In this document: piece by piece, positions 57,196 to 64,000 of the stretch
Position numbering within the stretch: position 1 is the first letter of the stretch
Layout: every line of letters begins with the position of its first letter
NCBI GenBank assembly: GCA_963826795.1
Contig: CAWGYT010000004.1
Location: 248,001 to 312,000 of the forward strand
Length of the DNA: 64,000 nucleotides
Reading direction: 5' to 3'
Origin: CAWGYT01 sp963826795
GTDB lineage: Bacteria; Planctomycetota; Planctomycetia; Pirellulales; Pirellulaceae
Translations under genes and position numbers: made by a program
The notes under the pieces: generated by a model
Database searches by the model: none
What the model was told of the DNA's origin: nothing
The model's input: the letters and a program-made list of their open reading frames with translations, nothing else

Positions 57196-60069
57196 CTATT
57201 CAGCAATCGAGGCCGGCTCCTTGGGCAGGTTTCGAAGTTTTCCGGAAGCCAAATAGACCGCTTTTCGCAAACGGTTGATCCCGCCAAGAGGCTGATGCTG
57301 AGTGATCCCATGCCAAGGCGTGAAAAACAGTCGCTCGCACTTTTCACGCTGCTCGGGTGAATCAAACGCCTGGGGGGGGATCGTTATCTTCGCGACGCGA
57401 ATGTAATCGTCCGGCCATTCGGTCGAAGCATTCTCGACCTCCGTGGCCAGATCCAGTTGATCGGCTTCGCGAACTTGAATCGCGAAGTCAAACACAATCG
57501 CTTCGCACTTGAGTCGCTTGATCAACGCCGTGCGGAGGTAATTCGGATCATCGACGTCGGGCTGAAGATTACTCCTTGCGACCGGCGACGCACGGAACTT
57601 CATCACGCGACCGTCACCGAACAAGAACGGAGCAGCGCTAAAGTACGGATTGTCAGCGGCACTGGCCGGAGGCGGTGAAAAAGCCCCCTGTTCACCGCTG
57701 ACGCGGTCTGCCTGAATTCGCTGAATGATCTGGCCTGTGCGAGCGGCACGCAACTGCTGTTCGGGCGTGCCGGACTCCCTGCGTATTCTGAAAAAATGTT
57801 GCGCCGGTGACGGCTCACCAAAGTGATCGACCAGGACCTGGCTGAGTAATTCATAATCTTCGACGTTAGCAAACGCGAAGGCCGGTTGGTTCACCATCAC
57901 AAAATCCTGCGTCAACGATCCGTGCAGCGGAAGCAATGATTCGCCTTTCACGCCCATCAGCTTGACCGCCATGCCCCGGCTGCCGTGATGGGGCTTGCCA
58001 GTCGGGTCTCGAAACGAATCGGCACCGACTTGGACATCCGCATTCGAGAATCGAATGTAGGCATCGTACGTGGCTCCAGGCTGAAACACACCGATCGCGA
58101 GCTCGGGAGGCAAGTCTGAAATCACTTCGAACTTGGCGGTGACGCAACCGTGATCTTTGGGATGCACAGCCCGCAACGTGCGTTTGTTGTCGGAGTATTG
58201 CCTCCGCATTCGTTGCTCGGTCAAGGCCACGATATTCTGGATTCCTTCGGCCTCGCCCTCGGGGATCAATTCCAGCTTTGCGGTCGGTTTGCTTGACAAC
58301 GATTTCATGTATTCGACCAAGCTGTAACGCTCGTCCTCAGTGAAATCTCGCCAGACTCCGTCTTCGAACGTTTGAGTGAATCCTTCGTCTTGGCTCGCTC
58401 CGTGACCGTCATGACCCTTGTTGGAATTGCCAACGATCGCATTCCCGGCGTCATCTTCAACGTCGAACCTTGATCCCGTATCGGACTCGCCTGTCACAAA
58501 TCCAACCTTGACCGGATCGAATTCAAGATTTCCCACCCAGAACGATTTTGAACGCTCGCCAGCCGGAAGTAGCGTCTCATAAAGGTTGGGAACTGACCCG
58601 TTGTGGAAGTAGGGTGGACTGGCCCAAATGCCTTCGAGTGGTCGCGAGATATAACCGGTGCCCGCGCCAGCCGGATGCGGCGGGTCCTGATGGCCAGGCA
58701 GTAGCCCCACAAGATCGACGCCTTCGGCCGCCGCTCGATTCTTGATGATCTCGCCAACGACGAATCCCAACATCTCTGTCCGCTTAATACGATCCACGTT
58801 CCCGAGAAGCGGCTTCAGCGCACCGGTCAGCGCGGTGTTATTGGGAGCTAGATTGATCATGAATTGCGGATCGGTGCGAATTTCTGGAAGAATGTTCAGA
58901 CGAATCGGAATTCTCCCCGCATCATTCAAAGCAAACTGCCCCCCGTCGTCACGTATCGGGTGACACGACAAACAGTTCCTGGCAAATAGTTGCTTGCCAA
59001 GCCGGACTCTGTTTTGATCGAGTTTCCCGAAAACGTCCGCCGGCCAATCGGGCGCGTTGAGCCTTAACAGCAGCTCGTGTTCGAGATTGACCAGATTCCG
59101 GAGGCGAACGGTCGAGTCAAACCGTTTCTCACCCGGCTCAAGAGTGTACGCGCCGAAGACGCCCAATACCTCGCCAACGTTTCGCGCTTCCGCGAAGGGG
59201 GCCGACGCATTCCACTGTACGTAACCCATTCGCGGCGTATTCCAAAGCGACGGATAGCTCACGGGCGCGTTGGCTTCCCGATGGTTCGACGGTTCCCCGA
59301 GCGCCGTTTCGCACACCGCGTTGAGAATCGCACCAAAAGCATCCAGCCGGGCATAACCGTAGGGATGCTGGGCTTGATTGCGGGTGACGAGTCGGTTCAC
59401 CGCGTCGGCGATTTGGCGAACCTCATTCTCGAAATCGCCACGATTACTTCGGTCGCGACCCAATCTAACCGCAAATCGCTCCAGCTTTTCCGAATCTTGC
59501 AGAGTTGCGTTTAGGGCAAGTCCAAGATCTCGCAAGAACGTTTCAATGTCGGCCTGCGACGAGCCCCCGTCGATTCGCAGCGTCGTCGCGCCGTATTTCA
59601 TCTCGTGCGTGTGACACGCGGCGCAGGTGAGACCAAACCAGGCTTGTTGATCGTTCGGGTAATATTTTTCGTCATACTCCGGGCCCAAGAAAGCCTTCTT
59701 GATCCCAAATCGTGTCGAAGCCTGGATCACCTTTTCTTGAGTTGGTGCGAGTCCAGCAATCGCGCTGCCGACCGGATCAACGCCGTCGCGAACGAACCCA
59801 ACAGGCAAACCATGCGGATTTCGTTTGGTCGGTTCCGCCGGCAGGAAGCCGTACTTACGGATGTTGCCGTCGTCGCGAAACGGCTTGTCCGAACCGGCCT
59901 GCTCCAACTGCAGAAACCACTCGAACGGAATCAGTTGCGAACCTTGAGGCGTGAAATAAAACTCCTCTCGTTGCTCTGAGTCCCAGCCTTGGTCGAGAAA
60001 TTTGGTCTGGCCCTCAACGGCCGGTGTTTTCGCAATCGTGAAAAGCGCGAGAAAGATGAAGAATCGCAT
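57196..60069 (-). CDS. RoxA-like di-haem cytochrome c fused to a catalase-like haem domain
   Basis: 957 aa with a short signal peptide (FFIFLALFTIAKTPAVEGQ). Residues 25-590 form a di-haem cytochrome of the RoxA/MauG-like kind: WFLQLEQAGSDKPF, FGLTCAACHTHEMKYG, FARNCLSCHPIRDDGG, with two CxxCH haem sites, and SPPYFHNGSVPNLYETL near its end. Residues 620-950 form a catalase-superfamily domain of the small y4iL-like type: HPKDHGCVTAKFEV (distal His), YDAYIRFSNADVQVGADSF, SRGMAVKLMGV, TQDFVMVNQPAFAFANV, and near the end HQPLGGINRLRKAVYLAS with a Tyr placed like the proximal haem ligand. It is probably exported. RoxA-type enzymes cleave polyisoprenes oxidatively; small catalase relatives act on peroxides or fatty hydroperoxides. 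The fusion suggests coupled oxidation with peroxide handling. Confidence 0.88.
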   Translation of the reverse strand: MRFFIFLALFTIAKTPAVEGQTKFLDQGWDSEQREEFYFTPQGSQLIPFEWFLQLEQAGSDKPFRDDGNIRKYGFLPAEPTKRNPHGLPVGFVRDGVDPVGSAIAGLAPTQEKVIQASTRFGIKKAFLGPEYDEKYYPNDQQAWFGLTCAACHTHEMKYGATTLRIDGGSSQADIETFLRDLGLALNATLQDSEKLERFAVRLGRDRSNRGDFENEVRQIADAVNRLVTRNQAQHPYGYARLDAFGAILNAVCETALGEPSNHREANAPVSYPSLWNTPRMGYVQWNASAPFAEARNVGEVLGVFGAYTLEPGEKRFDSTVRLRNLVNLEHELLLRLNAPDWPADVFGKLDQNRVRLGKQLFARNCLSCHPIRDDGGQFALNDAGRIPIRLNILPEIRTDPQFMINLAPNNTALTGALKPLLGNVDRIKRTEMLGFVVGEIIKNRAAAEGVDLVGLLPGHQDPPHPAGAGTGYISRPLEGIWASPPYFHNGSVPNLYETLLPAGERSKSFWVGNLEFDPVKVGFVTGESDTGSRFDVEDDAGNAIVGNSNKGHDGHGASQDEGFTQTFEDGVWRDFTEDERYSLVEYMKSLSSKPTAKLELIPEGEAEGIQNIVALTEQRMRRQYSDNKRTLRAVHPKDHGCVTAKFEVISDLPPELAIGVFQPGATYDAYIRFSNADVQVGADSFRDPTGKPHHGSRGMAVKLMGVKGESLLPLHGSLTQDFVMVNQPAFAFANVEDYELLSQVLVDHFGEPSPAQHFFRIRRESGTPEQQLRAARTGQIIQRIQADRVSGEQGAFSPPPASAADNPYFSAAPFLFGDGRVMKFRASPVARSNLQPDVDDPNYLRTALIKRLKCEAIVFDFAIQVREADQLDLATEVENASTEWPDDYIRVAKITIPPQAFDSPEQREKCERLFFTPWHGITQHQPLGGINRLRKAVYLASGKLRNLPKEPASIAE

Positions 60070-60217
60070 CTGGAGCCCCTATCGGTGACGTGATTGCCAT
60101 AGAAACCATTATCAAGTATCCACGTCAAGCCAGCCACATTGACGCTGAAACTTTTTCCAAGGTTGTTTGCCTTGGTGGATTTTGCGTCCCTGAGTGTCAT
60201 GATCTCGGATGACTTGA

Positions 60218-60370
60218 AGCCGAGTTGCTGCTCGTACATCCGCGCCTGTCCCTGGCGTCGTTCAACCAACGATTCAAGGCAAACTGTACGTGATTCCGGA
60301 ATTTGTCGATCCCGACGAAATCCCAAAACTGGATGCCGTGCGTCGTGCCATGCCGGTCCGCTCGGTCTAA
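60218..60370 (+). pseudogene. C-terminal gene fragment, unknown family
   Basis: A 50-codon open stretch with no start reads PGVVQPTIQGKLYVIPEF, then VDPDEIPKLDAVRRAMPVRSV and TAA. The segment has normal protein composition and a predicted strand-helix pattern. The opposite strand is also open over the same region (DRHGTTHGIQFWDFVGIDKF), so the strand is not certain. No family recognised. Nothing else is seen in 60070-60448. Confidence 0.32.
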
Positions 60371-60448
60371 ACAGGTGATGATCCGATCCATGTCGACGCA
60401 CGCTCGGCGTCAAGTTGCGGTACGGTTGCGGTTAGGAATTCGGACGAC

Positions 60449-61727
60449 TCAGGGGCGTGCCCCGGCGACGGCGGAAGCAATTCTCGACGCGGGCTCCCAT
60501 TCAAGCCGATCGACGTGACTCCATCCTTCTTGAAAGGCACGATCCACGGAATGGGTATACTGAATACAGTCGAGCCGATGATTCTCGTGAGAAATGAGGC
60601 AGGGATAGTAGGCGGTGGGCTGGAAACCAAGTCGCTCCAAGGCGAGCTGTAGACCAATTCCATCGCCACGAACATCGACGACAATCGTTATCTGACCGCT
60701 TCGTTCCCGTTGCACGTGATCGACAAAGCCTGCGACAAGTTCGGCTTGGAATCCTGTCTCAAGGGTGCGCGAGTCCAGAATACGAGCGCGCTGATCGAGT
60801 CCGTCCCAACTGACGCACATACAGCAGACAGGCTCTTCGTCCAGGTGACCCACGTAGTACCGCTTCTCGAAACGCTCTCGGTTCCGATCCGTGCCGACCA
60901 GTCGCTCGAGGCCGACGACGCTCGACAAGTCGCGCCGAGTTGCCGACCACGATGCCAACAGCCTCTTTCCATGTTCATCATCCCTCACAACCTGCAATCT
61001 CGAGCGAGGAGCCGCCGTTGCCGAAGACGCATTGGACAGGACGATCGGTGATGCGTCCGTCGGTGCCTGGGAGGCAATTGCGCTGGTTTCGGCAAGCGTC
61101 CAGTCGATGGTTTCCCCAAAGCTGCAACGACAGGCGGCCAGGACTTCCGTCGCAAGATTATGGACCTTCGCAGTGGTACGGAATTCGCGGGGTACTCGTG
61201 CCGTTGATCTCCGAGCCATCTCGGGAATAAGTCCCATCAGCAACATCGATTCGTGCGCCAACGGGCGTAATGTGGGCGAACGGTTCGAAACCAATCGGGA
61301 CGAAGTCGCACCGCCGCAAGACGCGCCATCCGCCGGAGTTCGCGGTCCGCGTTTCACCAATGATGAATTGAACGGCCGGACCGATCGAATTTAGCAAGTG
61401 CCGGAATAACTTTCCGGCGATCCCTTGTCGGCGCACCGTGGCATCAACGACCAGGCCAAAGCTTTCGGCGACTTGGTCCCGGGGGCCACCGATATTCAAG
61501 ACGACACCCACGGACGCCAGCACACGCTGCTCGGAGGCCGCGATCACCCAGTGGAAGGACGGGTCGCGGACCGCCTCGATCAGCCAATCGGGATCGAAGA
61601 ATTGAGGGAATGGATAACGACTGCAAGCCGCTCGCTCGCCAGTACCGTATTCCTGCCGATAAAGGCGCCCGATCCGCTCCACATCCGCGGGTATTGCCAG
61701 GCGATATTTGATCAACGGGTCGCGCAT
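60449..61727 (-). CDS. GNAT-family acetyltransferase-like protein, one frame break
   Basis: The first piece (61727 to about 61235) starts MRDPLIKYRLAIPADVERIGRLY and has the GNAT acetyl-CoA region SFGLVVDATVRRQGIAGKLFRHLL (V..xxRxxGxA pattern). The second piece continues in another frame: ESMLLMGLIPEMARRSTARVPREF. At the junction GFEPFAHITPVGARI joins ESMLLMGL, so one indel near 61235 splits an ~425-aa protein. The C-terminal half (GLERLVGTDRNRERFEKRYYVGHLDEEPVCCMCVSWDG, ALERLGFQPTAYYPCLI) looks like a second GNAT-type fold. It is the third gene behind TIR and methyltransferase genes, 23 bp from the latter, so it is probably part of that operon. Substrate unknown. Confidence 0.72.
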
Positions 61728-61750
61728 CGTAGGCCATCACGTTGGCGGAG

Positions 61751-62863
61751 CTAAGGTTTGCGTCCCACGATCGTCGCGCAATTGCCCAGATGCGAGTCGG
61801 TCAACGACACGTCGCGAAAACCGGCCCGACGGAGTAGCTCGACAATGTCCTCGGCAAATAGCCGTCCTGACTTTTTTCTGGGATCAAGTTCGTTGTTGAT
61901 CTGAAACACTCGAGTTTTGTGTTCGCTTAGTGATTCACGCAAGCCTTTTTTATCGAGGATTTCATCCACTCGATCTAGCAGTGGCTGCAGCTCGAAGCAT
62001 CTCTTCGGTTCGGTTATGATCAGCGTTCCGCCGGGTCGCAAAATGCGCAGGGCCTGCTGAAACGCCGCCTCGGGATGTTCCATATCGTAAAGAGCCAGAA
62101 GTATGCTGACACCGTCGAACGACCCAGAATCGACTCGGTTACAGACTTCGGCGTTTTCTTCAAGCACGCTTAGATTGGACGCGGAATCACCATTGACTTT
62201 GCACCTTAGCCACTGAAGCATGGCCCAACTGATGTCGAGGGCAAGCACGCGGCGACCATGCTGCAGGAGACGGATTGCAACATTTCCGGTGCCGGCCCCG
62301 AGATCGGCCACGCGCTTGCACTCTCCGCCGGACAATGCCGACACGTGTCGGTCGACCACTTCGGTGTAAAAATCCATTTCCAAAAGCACTTTGTCATAGC
62401 TAATCGCGTACAATTCCCACGCAAGTTCATGGCGCAGAAGTTGGTTGAGTTCCCGGTAATAGGTCGTCGCGCCGTGCAGTTTGACAAGTCGACAATAGAC
62501 GACGATCCCCAGCGGCAGGCCGGAGGAGTAATCGATCAAGCAAATGCCCGTGTTCGTCAGCTTGGCGGGTCCAAATTCCGGGGTTGCAATTTCTGCTTCC
62601 GAAGTCCCGAAGACGTCATCGGTTTTCAACTTGACCTTGTGCAGTCCCTGTTGAGAGGCTGTGAACAGCGGGCTTGGTAGCAGCCTGCCCGGAAAGATCC
62701 CATTCGTCTTGTCTGACCACTCCCGCACATGAACGCCTCGTGAGCCGCGTACGTAGTCTCCCAAGAGCAGGTCCATGGCGAGGTTAAAATCAGAGATCTG
62801 CCCCTTAGCGTTTATGCAGAACTGGGGAGAATCACACCATTTGGACTCGCGGCTGAGTTGCAT
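61751..62863 (-). CDS. Class I SAM-dependent methyltransferase with PAS-like N-terminal region
   Basis: 370 aa. The C-terminal 200 residues are a Rossmann methyltransferase: motif I VADLGAGTGNVAIRLLQHG, acidic end of strand 2 RVLALDISWAMLQWL, motif IV DGVSILLALYDMEHPE, and RILRPGGTLIITEPKRCFEL. The N-terminal ~110 residues (FCINAKGQISDFNLAMDLLLGDYVRGSRGVHVREW) look like a PAS fold, as in sensor or ligand-binding domains. A middle section (YYRELNQLLRHELAWELYAISYDKVLLEMDFYTEVVDRHV) is the usual helix leading into methyltransferases. The gene starts 12 bp after the TIR stop and ends 23 bp before the GNAT start. Substrate unknown; a small-molecule or lipid methylation is likelier than DNA, because no NPPY-type motif is present. 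Confidence 0.82.
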   Translation of the reverse strand: MQLSRESKWCDSPQFCINAKGQISDFNLAMDLLLGDYVRGSRGVHVREWSDKTNGIFPGRLLPSPLFTASQQGLHKVKLKTDDVFGTSEAEIATPEFGPAKLTNTGICLIDYSSGLPLGIVVYCRLVKLHGATTYYRELNQLLRHELAWELYAISYDKVLLEMDFYTEVVDRHVSALSGGECKRVADLGAGTGNVAIRLLQHGRRVLALDISWAMLQWLRCKVNGDSASNLSVLEENAEVCNRVDSGSFDGVSILLALYDMEHPEAAFQQALRILRPGGTLIITEPKRCFELQPLLDRVDEILDKKGLRESLSEHKTRVFQINNELDPRKKSGRLFAEDIVELLRRAGFRDVSLTDSHLGNCATIVGRKP

Positions 62864-62875
62864 GCCATCATCGCC

Positions 62876-64000
62876 TTATCTCGGTTTGCGTTTGATTAGG
62901 CGCACGGATAAGCGCACGAGTTGGCTTAGTTGGGGATCATCCTGCCCGGGAACGAGCGACTTGAGTCTCACGCCGGCGTAGGCTTCCAGATAGTTAAACT
63001 CGTCCGGAAAATCCGATAGACCGGGCAATAGCACGGGAATGACGGCTGTCCCGTGTCGGACTGCCAAATTGATGGCATTTTGAATTTCGAATGCGCTTTG
63101 CCATTTCCCGACACCCTCTTTGCCGATGGCGACCAGGATCTTGTCCGATCGCGACATCGCACCACTCAACATGGCCGCCAGAGGGCCCGGTTGGATGTTG
63201 TCTTCGTCGAACCAAACACTGATTTCGCTGAGACGCAAGGCGCGACAAAGCTCTCGTGCAAGCGGCTTGTCGGCGCTGTTATGTGCCAGGAAGACGTCAT
63301 ACCGCTCGTGCTCATCGAGTCGGAGGAATCCACTGAGTGGATCGGCCGGCAACACCAACTTGCTCTTGAAAATCTTTGACGCGTCGCTTCCCATCTCCTC
63401 GGTAACGGGTGAGATCTCAAGATAGAGGACACTCAGATGGATGTATCGGGCATCTTCACTGTTACTGACGATGATCGGCAAGAACGCTCGGCCGTTGTAG
63501 GCAGCGTTCGGATGACGGTCAAAAACAATCGGATAATTGGCCCAGAGCATCGTTTCCGAATTATTCCCTAGCCGTAGACCAGTTAGCTCGCCGATAAGCT
63601 TCCCCTGCTCTTCCAAGAAACATTGGAACTGGGGCCTCCAAACGAATCGCTTCAGGTCCTCGATCAGCTCCGACACATCCACATCAACAATGCTGCCTTC
63701 CCGACCAAAGAACAGCGGGGCATCCGACGAGTGGGCGACACATGGACACGCTTGTGTGATCTTCTCAAAACGAAACTCGGCAAAGGGGTGCGGTCTGAAT
63801 CGCGGCGTCCCGCCGTATACCTCGCCTAACGAGTCACGCCGTTCGTCCAGGCTCTTCTTCGCCTCTCCCAACGCTTTCTCAATATCGTCGATGAACTTGA
63901 TGCGGTTCCGGCCGCCTGCCTCGAACGCGCCGTCAAAATCGAGGGTTCGGACCAGATCACAGCCTCCCTGACCAACCAATTCTTCGACAAGAGTCCGCAA
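62876..64000 (-). CDS. TIR-domain protein, 5' end outside the window
   Basis: At least 374 aa; the frame runs to the window edge, so the true start is probably beyond 64000. Residues 1-220 of the visible part form a domain I do not recognise (FVWRPQFQCFLEEQGKLIG, YNGRAFLPIIVSNSEDARYIHLSVLYLEI), possibly the sensor. From about 232 a TIR_2-type domain follows: RYDVFLAHNSADKPLARELCRAL, ISVWFDEDNIQPGPLAAML, SRSDKILVAIGKEGVGKW and QSAFEIQNAI, where the Glu occupies the position of the NADase catalytic residue. Bacterial TIR proteins of this sort cut NAD+ or make signalling nucleotides during phage defence. It is the first visible gene of an operon with methyltransferase and GNAT genes. Confidence 0.87.
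   Translation of the reverse strand: MRTLVEELVGQGGCDLVRTLDFDGAFEAGGRNRIKFIDDIEKALGEAKKSLDERRDSLGEVYGGTPRFRPHPFAEFRFEKITQACPCVAHSSDAPLFFGREGSIVDVDVSELIEDLKRFVWRPQFQCFLEEQGKLIGELTGLRLGNNSETMLWANYPIVFDRHPNAAYNGRAFLPIIVSNSEDARYIHLSVLYLEISPVTEEMGSDASKIFKSKLVLPADPLSGFLRLDEHERYDVFLAHNSADKPLARELCRALRLSEISVWFDEDNIQPGPLAAMLSGAMSRSDKILVAIGKEGVGKWQSAFEIQNAINLAVRHGTAVIPVLLPGLSDFPDEFNYLEAYAGVRLKSLVPGQDDPQLSQLVRLSVRLIKRKPR

Overview
The window reads as a chromosomal segment from a member of the Planctomycetota, probably Pirellulales-like. The evidence is a set of lineage-typical families: a PSD1-type planctomycetal cytochrome c protein, a DUF1501 Tat-exported protein, a PSCyt1 haem domain fused to ankyrin repeats, PEP-CTERM and LEPR-type surface proteins ending in dockerin-like EF-hand pairs, and a Ser/Thr kinase next to an ECF sigma tail. 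No rRNA or tRNA gene and no CRISPR array is visible. About nineteen apparent single-base frame breaks are scattered through otherwise well-conserved genes. At 40440 shortening a T6 run to T5 restores the frame. Many breaks are therefore probably consensus errors and not true decay, although some fragments are real remnants.

Layout. 0-4.2 kb holds a decayed kinase/sigma chimera, then eleven tandem copies of a 147-149 bp hairpin-rich repeat. 4.2-15.2 kb on the minus strand is a tightly packed run: GntR-type regulator, PSD1 protein, DUF1501 protein, a broken lactonase-like secreted protein, BASS-family transporter, HpcH/HpaI aldolase-cupin fusion and D-2-hydroxyacid dehydrogenase. It looks like a regulated sugar-acid or hydroxyacid catabolic operon. 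15.5-23 kb on the plus strand carries surface proteins (PEP-CTERM/dockerin; LamG/Lamin-tail/CotH/dockerin) that share a ~100-residue module with the PSD1 protein, followed by an hsdM remnant and a palindromic repeat. 24-28.2 kb is a caspase-alpha/beta hydrolase fusion followed by a cytosolic HExxH metalloprotease.

28.2-35 kb contains gene fragments, a small membrane protein, a secreted jelly-roll-like protein, the ankyrin/toroid protein, and a mobile-element scar (repeated 19-bp sites around a transposition-ATPase fragment). 35-51.7 kb on the plus strand is an accessory hydrolase island: a 1770-aa DUF6603-like protein translationally coupled to a ~1045-aa partner, an M23-like protein lacking one zinc-ligand His, an LGFP-repeat plus tail-lysozyme-like protein, a patatin phospholipase, a second copy of the HExxH protease, and an MBL-fold hydrolase 6 bp behind it. 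None of the island proteins has a recognisable signal peptide.

51.8-64 kb on the minus strand has a secreted nucleoside hydrolase fused to a NUDT9-type ADP-ribose pyrophosphatase, a truncated alpha/beta hydrolase, a secreted isoamylase-type enzyme, and a RoxA-like di-haem cytochrome fused to a catalase-like domain. It ends with a three-gene operon of TIR protein (cut by the window edge), methyltransferase with a PAS-like N-terminus, and a GNAT protein. The best candidates for undescribed biology are the caspase/protease pair with its MBL-linked paralogue, the DUF6603-like/lytic island, the NUDT9-nucleoside hydrolase fusion and the TIR-methyltransferase-GNAT operon.
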